26,269 bases of DNA from an uncultured Verrucomicrobiota bacterium (GTDB lineage: Bacteria; Verrucomicrobiota; Kiritimatiellia; RFP12; UBA1067): NCBI GenBank assembly GCA_946631535.1, contig CAMPAF010000009.1, positions 1 through 26,269 on the forward strand. Direction: 5' to 3'. Below the pieces are notes generated by a model. That model made no database searches. It had not been told where the DNA came from and was given only the letters and a program-made list of their open reading frames with translations. Below are positions 14,025-23,228 of this stretch, in pieces. Position numbers and translations under genes: made by a program. Numbering within the stretch: the first letter of the stretch is position 1; every line of letters begins with the position of its first letter.

Positions 14025-17000
14025 ATGTCTGATAGCAAGAACACCCAGGGCGCACCTGTGACGCTTGGATGGAGCCTGTGGCTGGCGGCATTAGGAGCCT
14101 CGCTAGTGGCGCTTGCGGTATACTCGCTGACGCTGGCCGGATACATGTTCCCCGATTCGTCGACAAGCCTTGCGACGCAGTGGATGGGGATGGATGCGCT
14201 GAAGGTGCCTATCCATCCGATATGGGGTGGGCTCGTGAAGGCCTTCGGAGGCGGGGCCATGGGGCTTCGGCTGAATGTGATGTCGATGGTGTGCGGTGTG
14301 CTTTCGGCGGGACTCCTGTGCGGTCTCGTGGGATACTTCGTCCACCAGTCGACACACAATGAGGACACTGTCAAGCTGGCGCGCGGCGCCTCGCTGCTGT
14401 CCGGCATCGGGGCGGCCTTTGTCTTCATATTCTCGACGGCGATCTGGCAGTCATCCACCCACCTCGATTACGGCATGTTCGACGTGTTCCTTGCGCTGGC
14501 TGTGTTTTCCGTCTTCATTCCGGCTATCCACTGGCCGAAGACAATGCCATACTGCACGGGGGTAATCGCGATAGGATGCGGGATCGGCCTTGCCGAAAGC
14601 GTGATATTCCTGCCGCTGCTTCCCCTCTGCCTGCTCCTCGTGGTTGTGGCGTCCGTGAAGACCGGCCGCAAGTTCTACCTGCCGATGGCCATATTCCTGG
14701 TGCTCTTCGCCGTATTCTACGTCGTGACGATGAACAAGGTCGCGAACGGCTTCCTGCTGCTGCCCGAGGCGAAGACGGCGGGGGTGGCGAGCTCCGGCGA
14801 CGTCTGGAAGAGCATATGGACGGCGTACGCGCACGAGATGCGCCAGTGGATATCGCGGCCGGGATGGCTGTACATCTTCGTGCTGGCCGTGGCGCCGTTC
14901 GTGGTATGCTCCTTCGCGTCGGTGCGCGGCCTCAACAACGAGCGCACGTGGAGCCAGTACACGTTCCACGGGGCGATGACGATCTGCATGATCCTGGCGA
15001 CCGCGACGAAGCTGTCGCCTGAGGGCGTCATGCGCCCGTTCGGCATCTCGCCCGTCGCGACGTCAGTCCTCGTGGCGATGGCTTGCGGCTATCTGCTCGC
15101 CTACTGGTACCTGCTAGCGCGCGCGCCGTTGCCGCCGGTGGAGTTCGATAAGCTCGACGCCGCCCTGACCGTGGGGCGCCGGATGGCGCCGTTCGTCGCC
15201 GGGGCGTTCGTGCTGCTGCTGGTCTTGTCGGCCATCGTGAACGCGGCCTCCTTCTCGCGCGACCGCGGCGCGTTTGCGGACGTGTGCGCGAACGCCATCA
15301 TCGACAGGCTCGGGGACAGGAAGTGGATCGTGACCGACGGAATGATCGACGACCAGCTGCGTGCGGCTGCGGCATCTCGCGGCCGCGAGCTCAACCTCAT
15401 CTGCCTCCATCGCGACATGGACGACGCCTACCTCAAGGAGCTGGGCGAGACGGTGCGCGAGAAGGGACTCTCGGCCGGGAGCGCGGACCTGTCGATATCC
15501 ATCCAGCTCGGCGTCCTCTCGTTCCTCCAGGACTGGTTCGCGGGCGACACGAACGTGGAGTCACAGGTGGCCATATTCGGCGTGCCCGACCTGTGGTACA
15601 TGTCGGAGCGCGTGCCGGTGCCGGAGTGCCTCTTCTTCGGCGGCGTGAAGGACGTCAAGAAGGTCGACGGCGCGAAGGCGAAGGCGGAGTTCCTGTCGTT
15701 CTGGAAGGAGATCGACCCGATCCTTGCACCTGGCACCAGAAAGGGATCCCGCGGGATATTCGAGATCGACGATCCGGTGGACCGCATGCGCATGCAGATG
15801 CGCCGCCATGTCGGATTCATAGCGAACAACCTCGGTGTCGTCCTGCAGGACATCGGGATGGACAACGACGCGTTCGAGCTCTACGACCTCGTGCTCGAGA
15901 AGATCGACTGCGACAACATCTGCGCCCTCTTCAACGAGTTCGAGATGGTTCGCGCCGGCGTGAAGGTGGCCGTGCCGCACAAGAAGACGATCGAGAAGAA
16001 GCTGAAGGCGATCGTGGACGATTCCAAGCGGCGCTACAGGCTGTGGTCTCTTTCCCGCTACTACGGCTACATCCGCTCCCCTGAGATCTTCGCGCGCATG
16101 GGCTACGAGTGGGCGCGCTCCGGACAGACGGGCAACGCAATCGCGCAGGTGCAGCGCGCAATCAACTTCGTCCCGCCGGACAGACAGGCGGGCCTGCTCA
16201 ACATGATGGCCGCCATCTATGCCAGCGGCAACCAGGCCAAGCACTCGAAGGCCGTGTACGAGAAGGTGCTCAAGCAGGACGAGAACAACCACGACGCTCT
16301 CATGGGCATGATGCGTCTCGCGATGCAGTCCGGCGACATGGAGAAGGCCAAGGGCTTCCTGTCCAAGGCCGTGAAGGCCTCGTCGGACAACGTGGCGACC
16401 GCCTCCTTCGACTGGGCGCTCCTCCACCTGATGAACAACGATCTCGGCGCGGCGAGGATGGCGCTGCAGAAGGTGACGGACCTCCAGCCCAAGAGCCTTC
16501 AGGCATGGTCTCTGCTGGCCGGAGTCCTGCTCCAGGAGATAGACCAGGCGAAGGACGACGCCGCGAAGAAGGCGGCGTTCCACGAGCTGGAGTCGGTGAT
16601 CCTGCCGAAGATGGAGACGATCGCGGACTCGCCCAGGAACTACTACCTGCAGATGACGCGCGCTCTCGTGTGGATGCGCAAGGGCAAGGCGCACCAGAAG
16701 CAGGCGCGCGACGCGCTGGTCGTGGCCTCGAAGTCGCGTCCCGACGTCATTTCCGTCGGCGACATGATCCTCAACCTCGACATCGCGCTCGACGACGGAG
16801 AGAGCGCGGAGACGCACGCGCGCCAGCTCCTGCGGCAGGACCGCTCCAACAAGCTCGCCAACTACGTGATGGGGTCGTTGCGCCTGAGGGCCGGCGAATA
16901 CAGCATCGCCGAGACTTTCCTCCGTCTTTCCGTCAGCGCAGAGCGGCCTTTGGCCGCCGCGCAGAACGACCTCGCGGAGGTGCTGCGCCGCCTCCAGCGT

Positions 17001-17348
17001 CCGGAAGAGGCCGAGAAGTTCGCGCGGGACGCGACCAAGACGGACCCCGACCTGTACGTGGCCTGGGAGACGCTCGGCTCCGCGTTGCTGGACCAGAAGA
17101 AGAACCTGGACGAGGCGGAGACCTGCGTCAACCAGGCCATCAAGCTCTCGAAGTCGGACAAGAACCAGATCGAGGATGTCCGCATGTACATTACGCTCGC
17201 CCGCGTGCAGCTCGCCAAAGGCGACGATCAGAGCCGGACGCAGGCTCGTGGCACGATCAAGAAGATTCAGAAGCGCCAATCCGAGCTTTCCAAGTACGAC
17301 CTCGGCGAATTCGAGAAGCTGCAGAAGGCCGCTCAGTTGAAGAAGTGA
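14025..17348 (+). CDS. DUF2723-type multi-spanning membrane protein with long TPR domain
   Basis: 1107 residues. The N-terminal part (about 15-400) holds around 10-12 membrane helices. It begins with YSLTLAGYMFPDSSTSLATQWMG and then VPIHPIWGGLVKAF, NVMSMVCGVLSAGL, the pattern of DUF2723 (GT-C/PMT-like) proteins, where the D-S replaces the more usual DsGE. Residues about 600-1090 form a long TPR solenoid (for example AIAQVQRAINFVPPD, ALQKVTDLQPKSLQAWSLLAG, LRLRAGEYSIAETFLRLSV, EEAEKFARDATKTDPDLYVAWETLGSAL). It is probably an envelope protein that glycosylates or organises partners; substrate unknown. It is the second TPR-bearing GT-C-like protein of the window. The stop lies in a tandem repeat that also carries the next gene's ribosome-binding site. 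Confidence 0.78.
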   Translation: MSDSKNTQGAPVTLGWSLWLAALGASLVALAVYSLTLAGYMFPDSSTSLATQWMGMDALKVPIHPIWGGLVKAFGGGAMGLRLNVMSMVCGVLSAGLLCGLVGYFVHQSTHNEDTVKLARGASLLSGIGAAFVFIFSTAIWQSSTHLDYGMFDVFLALAVFSVFIPAIHWPKTMPYCTGVIAIGCGIGLAESVIFLPLLPLCLLLVVVASVKTGRKFYLPMAIFLVLFAVFYVVTMNKVANGFLLLPEAKTAGVASSGDVWKSIWTAYAHEMRQWISRPGWLYIFVLAVAPFVVCSFASVRGLNNERTWSQYTFHGAMTICMILATATKLSPEGVMRPFGISPVATSVLVAMACGYLLAYWYLLARAPLPPVEFDKLDAALTVGRRMAPFVAGAFVLLLVLSAIVNAASFSRDRGAFADVCANAIIDRLGDRKWIVTDGMIDDQLRAAAASRGRELNLICLHRDMDDAYLKELGETVREKGLSAGSADLSISIQLGVLSFLQDWFAGDTNVESQVAIFGVPDLWYMSERVPVPECLFFGGVKDVKKVDGAKAKAEFLSFWKEIDPILAPGTRKGSRGIFEIDDPVDRMRMQMRRHVGFIANNLGVVLQDIGMDNDAFELYDLVLEKIDCDNICALFNEFEMVRAGVKVAVPHKKTIEKKLKAIVDDSKRRYRLWSLSRYYGYIRSPEIFARMGYEWARSGQTGNAIAQVQRAINFVPPDRQAGLLNMMAAIYASGNQAKHSKAVYEKVLKQDENNHDALMGMMRLAMQSGDMEKAKGFLSKAVKASSDNVATASFDWALLHLMNNDLGAARMALQKVTDLQPKSLQAWSLLAGVLLQEIDQAKDDAAKKAAFHELESVILPKMETIADSPRNYYLQMTRALVWMRKGKAHQKQARDALVVASKSRPDVISVGDMILNLDIALDDGESAETHARQLLRQDRSNKLANYVMGSLRLRAGEYSIAETFLRLSVSAERPLAAAQNDLAEVLRRLQRPEEAEKFARDATKTDPDLYVAWETLGSALLDQKKNLDEAETCVNQAIKLSKSDKNQIEDVRMYITLARVQLAKGDDQSRTQARGTIKKIQKRQSELSKYDLGEFEKLQKAAQLKK

Positions 17349-17376
17349 AAGGTGAAGGGTGAAAGGTGAAGGGTGA
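17346..17376 (+). repeat. 14-bp tandem repeat forming a gene junction
   Basis: TGAAAGGTGAAGGG occurs at 17346-17359 and 17360-17373, followed by TGA. The TGA at 17346 is the stop of the DUF2723-TPR gene. The GAAGGG of unit 2 is the only ribosome-binding candidate for ATG 17377. A related pyrimidine-strand version is embedded in coaE (about 3400-3421). Confidence 0.9.
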
Positions 17377-18666
17377 ATGAAGTCCGTCGCTAGAGCCGTT
17401 TGTCTTTTATCCTTTGCCCTTTTGTCCTTGCAGTCCCTTGCCGCCGATGTAGAGGCGGAGAAGGCCCGTATCGGGGGGAGCACGAAGTCGCACTGGAACT
17501 TCGGGCCGTTCTTCGAGTATCGGCGCGCCGCCCCAGGGCCATCGTCGTTCTGGGCGGTTCGTCCGTTCTATTCCCAGGTCGATGCGCCAGCCTCCGACAC
17601 CTTCGCGTGCGATGTCCTGTGGCCGCTCGGCACCTGTCACTACCACAACAAGGCCGACTGGTGGCGCGCCCTCATTGCCTACGGGGATGCGCGCGATGAC
17701 GATCCCACGTGGAGCTTCAACGTGTTTCCGCTCTGGTTCAGCGGCTGCGACAGGAAGGATGACGGCTATTGGGGATTCTTCCCGATCTACGGCCATCACC
17801 CGCACTTCTTCTTTATGGATGACTGGGACTTCATCCTGTGGCCGATATGGCAGTCGTACTCCGTGAAGGACGTGAGGAGCCGCGCGATCCTGTGGCCGTT
17901 CGTCACCTGGCGCGACGAACCGCGCTCAGGCGTGGGCGTGTGGCCGTTCTACGGGACCGCCACGCAGCGCGAGTCCGAGCACGGCTACGCGCTGTGGCCG
18001 CTTTTCACGTGGGCGAGCTACCTGGAGGACCGCGACACGCCCGGCGCCGGCTCGTCCTGGATGTTCTTGCCGTTCTATGGCCAGGTCCGCCGCGCACGGG
18101 AATCGCAGACGCTCGTGCTGCCGCCGTTCTTCTCCTACGCGCGGACCGACAAGGCTACCCGTTGGCGGCTGCCGTGGCCGCTAGTGGATGTCCTGCATTC
18201 CACAGTGCGCGACCGCATCTCCGTCTGGCCGTTCTACGAGGCGATCGACGGCTATCCATACGCTGACAATGGCCGCAAGGAGAAGGTGGAGGAGCGTACG
18301 CGCCGCTACGGGTGGTACCTTGTGGAGGATTCGGAGCTGGAGTCCGACAGGACGCTGGAGACGCGTTTCACGGTGTTCCCGTTCTGGACAAGCGAGCGGC
18401 GCTTCTCGAAGGCTAAGGACGGAACGCGCACGGAGGTCGCGTCCTACACGCGTGTATGGCCGTTCTGGAGCTCGACGACGGTGAAGGGCCGCTCGCGCCA
18501 GCGAGTCCTGGAGCTGAACCCAATCCGCCACTCGGAAGGCTTCGACCGCAACTGGTCGCCGTTCTGGACGTTCTGGGAGTGCTGGGACCGCAAGGACGGC
18601 CGCACGCGCCATTCCCTCTTCTGGCACCTGATAACATGGCACACCGGCGAGCGCCGGGCGAAATAG
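17377..18666 (+). CDS. Secreted aromatic-repeat (W/F-P-F/L) protein of unknown function
   Basis: 429 residues with a signal peptide (MKSVARAVCLLSFALLSLQSLAA). The mature part is a series of about 15 short units spaced roughly 20-35 residues apart, each centred on an aromatic-Pro-aromatic strand: LWPLGTC, VFPLWFSG, FFPIYGH, ILWPIWQ, ILWPFVTW, VWPFYGT, ALWPLFTW, FLPFYGQ, VWPFYEA, VFPFWTS, VWPFWSS, WSPFWTF, LFWHLITW. Alternating aromatic strands joined by polar turns suggest an outer-membrane beta-barrel or another all-beta repeat fold; this is inference. No Cys pairs, lipobox or catalytic motif. It lies directly after the DUF2723-TPR gene, so the two are probably co-expressed. Convergent with the GH5 gene after 10 bases. 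Confidence 0.75.
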   Translation: MKSVARAVCLLSFALLSLQSLAADVEAEKARIGGSTKSHWNFGPFFEYRRAAPGPSSFWAVRPFYSQVDAPASDTFACDVLWPLGTCHYHNKADWWRALIAYGDARDDDPTWSFNVFPLWFSGCDRKDDGYWGFFPIYGHHPHFFFMDDWDFILWPIWQSYSVKDVRSRAILWPFVTWRDEPRSGVGVWPFYGTATQRESEHGYALWPLFTWASYLEDRDTPGAGSSWMFLPFYGQVRRARESQTLVLPPFFSYARTDKATRWRLPWPLVDVLHSTVRDRISVWPFYEAIDGYPYADNGRKEKVEERTRRYGWYLVEDSELESDRTLETRFTVFPFWTSERRFSKAKDGTRTEVASYTRVWPFWSSTTVKGRSRQRVLELNPIRHSEGFDRNWSPFWTFWECWDRKDGRTRHSLFWHLITWHTGERRAK

Positions 18667-18676
18667 CCGCCGCGCT

Positions 18677-19756
18677 TCAATACCGTCGCAGAAGCTCCAG
18701 CATCTTGCGGTCTAGCTTGTGCCTGCGGAAATCCTCGTACGCCACGTCAGCGCGCCCGGAGTCCATGAATCCGTTGTGGCCGCGCAGGTTCCAGAGCGCC
18801 CATCCGAGGTGCTTTGACTTCCACAGCTTCAGGCAATGCTCCATCCATGCAAGCGTCACGGCGTGCGGCGTTCTGTTGCGGCATCCGAATTCCCCGACCA
18901 TGCAGTACTCGCCGGCATCGATCGCGCTCTGGTATTCCGCCACGGTGTCCTCCGGCGACTTGCGCACCCAGCCCGATCCATATCCTGGCGCAAGTGGCCA
19001 GGTGGGCGGTTCCTTTGGTATGCCGCCGATGTAGTCGGCTCCGTAGTGGCTTATCGCGTGCGGCGTGTAGCCCCTGAACGCCTGTCCGACGGACGGCATT
19101 CCGTACAGTTCCGGCACGGGCTTCGAAGCGCATGAGTTGCCGTCCGCCATGATGAAGCGCGCTGGATCCTCCTTGCGTATCGCGTCAATGAGCTTCAGGC
19201 ATAGTGGCAGGTAGTTCGCGCCCGCCGTGTGCCTTGTCGGCTCGTTGAAGAGGTTGAAGGACAGGTTCTCGTTGGGGATGCCTTTCCATCTCTTGGCGAA
19301 CGCGCTCCACATCTTGCATGCAGCCTCCTGCGCCTCCGGACTGGTGCCGAGAGGGAACGCCTCCGTTTGGTCCAGGATGCAGTAGCCTGGAATGCGGTGT
19401 AGCGCCACCTGCACGTGGATGCCGTACTGGCGTCCCCAGCCGATCGCCGCGTCGAGCATCTTCATCTTTTTCTCGTCGAGGTTCGTCCAGCTGTCTCCCG
19501 TCGTGAGGATGCGGTAGTCGAGCGGCAGCCGCGCGAAGTTGAATCCCCAGGTCCGTAGCGCCTCAAACTCCCACTCCACGAAGTGCCCGTCGACGCGCGG
19601 ATCTGGCGCGAGTCCGGTCGTGGGGCATCGAAACATTCCCAGCAGGTTGACGCCGCGCCACCTGCCGGCCGGCTTCCAGTCCGTCGTCGTCTCCGCCAGT
19701 CCGGCCACGGCCATCGCTGACGCTCCGCCCAGAAAAAACCTTCTTGTCGTCTTCAT
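18677..19756 (-). CDS. Tat-exported glycoside hydrolase family 5-like enzyme
   Basis: Retaining beta-glycosidase/endoglucanase-type TIM barrel, 359 residues. The N-terminus MKTTRRFFLGGASAMAVAG is a twin-arginine signal. The barrel has GVNLLGMF, FNFARLPLDYR, acid/base Glu172 in NLFNEP, HYGADY (His of the active site), and nucleophile Glu289 in VGEFG, followed by LGWALWNLRG with the conserved Trp. ATG 19768 is in frame, but ATG 19756 is preceded by GGAAG at a good distance and gives a standard Tat start. The specific substrate cannot be read from sequence. It is the last gene of the minus-strand run, 29 bases after the MBL hydrolase gene, and is the only obviously accessory member. Confidence 0.85.
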   Translation of the reverse strand: MKTTRRFFLGGASAMAVAGLAETTTDWKPAGRWRGVNLLGMFRCPTTGLAPDPRVDGHFVEWEFEALRTWGFNFARLPLDYRILTTGDSWTNLDEKKMKMLDAAIGWGRQYGIHVQVALHRIPGYCILDQTEAFPLGTSPEAQEAACKMWSAFAKRWKGIPNENLSFNLFNEPTRHTAGANYLPLCLKLIDAIRKEDPARFIMADGNSCASKPVPELYGMPSVGQAFRGYTPHAISHYGADYIGGIPKEPPTWPLAPGYGSGWVRKSPEDTVAEYQSAIDAGEYCMVGEFGCRNRTPHAVTLAWMEHCLKLWKSKHLGWALWNLRGHNGFMDSGRADVAYEDFRRHKLDRKMLELLRRY

Positions 19757-19785
19757 GTTCTCTTCCATTCTCGTTGTGCTGGTGG

Positions 19786-20562
19786 TCAGAACTCGTATAG
19801 ATCGCTAGGCTCGTCCTGGTCCAGGGCGGCTAGCGCGACGTCTTTGCGCCCGATGTCCTTGAGCGCTTCGCGCATGGATTCCAGCGCGAGGTGCGGCGCG
19901 TTGCAGGGGCGCGAAAGGTGTGCGAGCAGGAGCGTCTTCAGGTTCGGCGGCGCCACCTCGCGCACGAGATCGGCGGCGTCCTGGTTTGAGAGATGTCCGC
20001 AACGGCCAGATATGCGCTGCTTGAGCGAGACCGGACGGTCGGAGCAGGCGAGGAGCGTCGGGTCGTGGTTCGACTCCAGCACCGCGCACGTGGCTCGTGC
20101 GAGCGCGTACTTCACGGGCAGGGTCGGCACGCCCATGTCCGTTGCGACGAAGAGGGACGAGGCTGCGTCCGAGAAGAGATATCCAACCGTGTCGGCGGCA
20201 TCGTGCGGGATGGAGAAAGCGGAGACAGAAACGTCGCCGATCGCGAACGGTTCCCCTGTCTCGAAGAGGCGCCAGCCGTCTTCGACGCCAGTCAGCGTGG
20301 CGATGGCGTCCGCCGTGTTGCCGTTCGCATAGAGCGGCACCAGCGGGTGGCGCTTGTGGAAGGTGGCAATTCCCTTGCAGTGGTCGTCGTGGTCGTGGGT
20401 GAAGAGGACGGCGGTCACGTCGGCAGGGCACACGCCACAGGCGGTCATGCGCTTCTCCAGTTCGCGGCACGAGAAGCCGCAATCCAGAAGAAGAAGCGTT
20501 CCGCCTGACCGTATGGCGAGCGCGTTGCCCTTTGATCCGCTTCCGAAAACGCGTAGCCTCAT
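19786..20562 (-). CDS. WalJ/YycJ-like metallo-beta-lactamase-fold hydrolase
   Basis: 258 residues. The N-terminus [14 protein letters not shown] is typical of YycJ/WalJ proteins. The dimetal site HxHxDH is THDHDDH (His56, His58, Asp60, His61), followed by [13 protein letters not shown] and VATDMG (later ligands) and [10 protein letters not shown]. Such proteins are thought to act on DNA or RNA as exonucleases; the role here is inferred from family only. The start overlaps the purE stop (ATGA), so translation is coupled. Confidence 0.85.
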   Translation of the reverse strand: MRLRVFGSGSKGNALAIRSGGTLLLLDCGFSCRELEKRMTACGVCPADVTAVLFTHDHDDHCKGIATFHKRHPLVPLYANGNTADAIATLTGVEDGWRLFETGEPFAIGDVSVSAFSIPHDAADTVGYLFSDAASSLFVATDMGVPTLPVKYALARATCAVLESNHDPTLLACSDRPVSLKQRISGRCGHLSNQDAADLVREVAPPNLKTLLLAHLSRPCNAPHLALESMREALKDIGRKDVALAALDQDEPSDLYEF

Positions 20563-21059
20563 GCGTGGATCTTCTCGTTGGCTGCGGCAACCTTGGTGCG
20601 GAGAGTCTCCTTGTGGGCGCGGAATTTCTCGCGAAGGGCGGAATCCGAAGTCCCTAGTATCTGGACGGCCAGAAGCGCGGCGTTGGTCGGGCCTGCGCTG
20701 CCCACGGCGACTGTCGCCACCGGCACGCCTGACGGCATCTGCACCGTCGCGTAGAGCGCATCCAGCCCGTTCAGCGCGCCGCCTGCCACCGGGATACCGA
20801 TGACGGGAAGCACGGTACCTGCGGCGAGAACGCCGCCAAGGTGCGCCGCGCCGCCAGCGGCGGCGATGATGACCTTGATCCCGCGCGACTCGGCCGTCTT
20901 CGAATACTCCAGCGCCACGTCTGGCGTGCGGTGCGCGCTGATCACGCGCGTCTCGTACGGGACGCCGAATCCGTCGAGCGTCGAGCAGGCCTTCTGAACG
21001 AGGGGCCAGTCGCTGTCCGACCCCATCACGATTCCCACAAGCGGTTCCTTACTGTCCAT
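20559..21059 (-). CDS. purE: N5-carboxyaminoimidazole ribonucleotide mutase
   Basis: Purine synthesis enzyme converting N5-CAIR to CAIR. 166 residues from ATG 21059, which has AAGGAGA 6 bases upstream. An in-frame start at 21116 lies inside rnc and is rejected. Motifs: [21 protein letters not shown] (His43) and [17 protein letters not shown], with [11 protein letters not shown] replaced by [14 protein letters not shown], all class I PurE features. No purK is seen nearby. It begins one base after the rnc stop. Confidence 0.96.
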   Translation of the reverse strand: MDSKEPLVGIVMGSDSDWPLVQKACSTLDGFGVPYETRVISAHRTPDVALEYSKTAESRGIKVIIAAAGGAAHLGGVLAAGTVLPVIGIPVAGGALNGLDALYATVQMPSGVPVATVAVGSAGPTNAALLAVQILGTSDSALREKFRAHKETLRTKVAAANEKIHA

Positions 21060-21060
21060 G

Positions 21061-21741
21061 TCAATTCTCCTTGTTAGATTTGTCAAGCTGTTCAAGCAGC
21101 GCGGCGGCGGCGGCAATCTCCGCCGCGGTCTTCGAGCCGGCCGTGGCCGTGGCCTCGCCCAGGCCTTCCACGGTCACGCGCACTGTCACGACGGGCGCGT
21201 GCGACGGACCTTCCGTCTTCAACGTCTCGTAAAATGGGCGTGCCGGCGGCTTGTGCGCCTGCGCCTTCACCTGCAGGTAGCCCTTCGGGTTGGCGGCCCA
21301 CTCGTTGAGCGGCGCGTCGATCGGCAGCCCGAGCCGGGCGAATACGGCCTGCGCGGCGGCAAGTCCGCCGTCTAGCCACACGGCGCCCATCACGGCCTCA
21401 AGCGCATCCGCGATCACCTTCGCGTGCGGCGGCAGCGGGTGTGCGCCCGTGTTGCGCTTGAGGGACTTCTCCAGCCCGATGCGCTCGCCTGCCTCGGCAA
21501 GCACCGTGCCGGATACGAGGTGCGTGCGCCGGACGGTGAGGCGGCCTTCCTGCTCGTCGGGGTACGCCGCGAACACGGCATCCGCCGAAAGCAGCCCGAA
21601 CACGGCGTCGCCCAGGAACTCGAGCCGCTGGTTGTCCGCGACGTTCGGGTTCGACATGCGGCAGGCTGGAGTCGTGAGCGCGCGCTCGAGGAGCGAGGGA
21701 TCACGGAAGGTGTAGCCGATCTTCTCTTCGATTTCCGTCAT
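21061..21741 (-). CDS. rnc: Ribonuclease III
   Basis: Double-strand-specific endoribonuclease for rRNA and mRNA processing; 226 residues. Signature [11 protein letters not shown] (37-47) gives Glu41 and Asp45. The second metal-binding set is Asp112 and Glu115 in [16 protein letters not shown] double-stranded-RNA-binding domain follows from about residue 150 ([41 protein letters not shown]). The Shine-Dalgarno AGGTGA (21751-21746) overlaps the nadK stop. Confidence 0.96.
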   Translation of the reverse strand: MTEIEEKIGYTFRDPSLLERALTTPACRMSNPNVADNQRLEFLGDAVFGLLSADAVFAAYPDEQEGRLTVRRTHLVSGTVLAEAGERIGLEKSLKRNTGAHPLPPHAKVIADALEAVMGAVWLDGGLAAAQAVFARLGLPIDAPLNEWAANPKGYLQVKAQAHKPPARPFYETLKTEGPSHAPVVTVRVTVEGLGEATATAGSKTAAEIAAAAALLEQLDKSNKEN

Positions 21742-21745
21742 TACG

Positions 21746-22534
21746 TCACCTGATCGATGAACCCGCCCAGCCGAGCTTGCGGCTGAGCACCTCGAACGGA
21801 TCGGCGCCGGGCAGCTCCACGAGCGGCACCGTCACCGATGCCTTCTCGACGATGACCTCCTCGCCCTCATGGACCTGCGCGACGGCCTCGCCGTCTGCGA
21901 AGATGTCAAGGGTCTCCGCGCCGGGGCGCGCCACAAGGCGGACTGCCAGCCGCGAGTCCTCGCGCACCACGAACGGGCGCGACGAGAGGGCGTGCGGACA
22001 GACGGGCGTGACTACGACAGACCGTGAGTCAGGCAGCAGGATCGGTCCGCCTGCGGCGAGCGAATATGCGGTGGAGCCGGTAGGCGTGGCGATCACCAGC
22101 CCGTCCGCGAAGAAGCGCGTGGCGGCGCATCCGTCCACCGAAAGCGCGATTATGGCCGCCTGGCCGGAGTTGCCGCGCGAGAACACGACGTCGTTCAGCG
22201 CCGTGCGGCCCTTCGCCGAGAGCGCGGTCCTGCGCGAGATGGTGAAGGCGTCGTCGCGGACGGCGCGCAGCGCGTCCTCGAAGTGCGGGGCCTCTACGCC
22301 CGCCAGGTAGCCGAGCGAGCCGAGGTTGAGCCCGAGAAGGGGAATGCCGGGAAAGCGGTGCACCGCAGAGAGCATGGTGCCGTCGCCGCCAAGGACGATG
22401 ACGGCCTCGCACTCATCCGCTCGCGCGTCGTCAAGCACGTCGAGGCCGATCTCGCGTGCGAAGCCTGCGAGGCGTGCGCGTACGGCAGCTGCCTCGGGCT
22501 TGTCGCTGTTCACGTGGAATGATATGCGTTGCAT
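21746..22534 (-). CDS. nadK: NAD kinase
   Basis: Phosphorylates NAD to NADP; 262 residues from ATG 22534. GGDGT (49-53, catalytic Asp51), LGLNLGSLGYLAGV, DGLVIATPTGSTAYSLAAGGPI and the late VVTPVCPHALSSRPFV are all standard. An in-frame start at 22729 would overlap tsaB with Arg/Pro-rich sequence unlike the family and is rejected. There is no Shine-Dalgarno. The start is 5 bases after the tsaB stop, suggesting coupled translation. Confidence 0.95.
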   Translation of the reverse strand: MQRISFHVNSDKPEAAAVRARLAGFAREIGLDVLDDARADECEAVIVLGGDGTMLSAVHRFPGIPLLGLNLGSLGYLAGVEAPHFEDALRAVRDDAFTISRRTALSAKGRTALNDVVFSRGNSGQAAIIALSVDGCAATRFFADGLVIATPTGSTAYSLAAGGPILLPDSRSVVVTPVCPHALSSRPFVVREDSRLAVRLVARPGAETLDIFADGEAVAQVHEGEEVIVEKASVTVPLVELPGADPFEVLSRKLGWAGSSIR

Positions 22535-22539
22535 GGCGG

Positions 22540-23163
22540 TCAGGCTGGCGGGCGTACTGCGGGTTGGAGGTAGATGGGCAGCGGCTCCGGGCGGAGCAGC
22601 TCGGGGTGCGCGAGCGCCACCTCGGCGAGGTTCGCCGCGAGCGGCACGAGCGAGCCCTTGTAATGGTGGGCGAAGACGGCCTGGAGGAGCGTCTCGATGC
22701 GTGCGCCGTCCGGCGTGACGACGGCGCAATGCACCGGCACCGCGTTCGCCAGCTCATCCTTCGCCACGAGGGTGAAGTCCTTCACGGTCTGGACGCCGTC
22801 GTAGACAATCACCCAGAAGCGGTCGCGCCTGGCGTCGCCGACGACGGCCGTGCGCGCGCCCTCGCGTGCGAGGGCGAGCGTGCTGGGGAGGCCGACCACC
22901 TTCTTGCCTGCTGGAAGGGTAAGCCCCTGGGCGAACGCCAGAGCGGAGCGGATGCCGGCGAAGGAGCCTGGGCCTTGTCCGACGAGGATTGTGTCGACAT
23001 CTCCCACGGCAAGCCCGTTGGCCGCGAGGAAGTCGCGCACCTTGACGGGCCATTCCGCGCTGCGGGAATCAAGGCCGGCGAAGACGCGCGCGGCGATCTT
23101 CCCGTCCTTTGCAACGGCCACGCTTTGCGTATCGGTCGATCTGTCGATTGCCAAGAGGTTCAT
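22540..23163 (-). CDS. tsaB: tRNA t6A37 biosynthesis protein TsaB
   Basis: Partner of TsaD in making N6-threonylcarbamoyladenosine at position 37 of ANN-decoding tRNAs. 207 residues of the ASKHA fold: LLAIDRSTDTQSVAV, VGQGPGSFAGIRSALAFAQGL (62-82), VVGLPSTLALA, VVGDARRDRFWVIVYDG, and C-terminal PLPIYLQPAVRPP. It heads the tight minus-strand run and has its own extended -10 close to the ATG. Confidence 0.94.
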   Translation of the reverse strand: MNLLAIDRSTDTQSVAVAKDGKIAARVFAGLDSRSAEWPVKVRDFLAANGLAVGDVDTILVGQGPGSFAGIRSALAFAQGLTLPAGKKVVGLPSTLALAREGARTAVVGDARRDRFWVIVYDGVQTVKDFTLVAKDELANAVPVHCAVVTPDGARIETLLQAVFAHHYKGSLVPLAANLAEVALAHPELLRPEPLPIYLQPAVRPPA

Positions 23164-23172
23164 GCGGGAAAG

Positions 23173-23181
23173 ATTTTACCA
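23173..23181 (-). promoter_or_regulatory. Extended -10 promoter of tsaB
   Basis: The minus strand reads TGG TAAAAT (23181-23173), with 9 bases to ATG 23163. The predicted leader is 0-3 bases. The intergenic gap to the divergent gene is 87 bp. Confidence 0.62.
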
Positions 23182-23219
23182 AATCCGTGCCGTTTCCGCC
23201 ATGTGCCGTCGCCAACTTT

Positions 23220-23228
23220 TGATATACT
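23220..23228 (+). promoter_or_regulatory. Extended -10 promoter of the HzsA-like gene
   Basis: TGA TATACT, with ATG at 23251. The predicted leader is about 16 bases and contains AGAGAGG (23239-23245), 5 bases before the start, so this gene has an ordinary ribosome-binding site, unlike its divergent neighbour. Confidence 0.6.

Noticed and set aside
15561..17483. Long open frame on the minus strand opposite the DUF2723-TPR gene
   Set aside because: It is rich in Arg/His/Leu/Val without family motifs, while the plus frame has membrane helices and TPRs; it is a GC-rich antisense shadow.
22535..22729. N-terminal extension of nadK
   Set aside because: Arg/Pro-rich sequence unlike NAD kinase and wholly inside tsaB; ATG 22534 gives a normal length.
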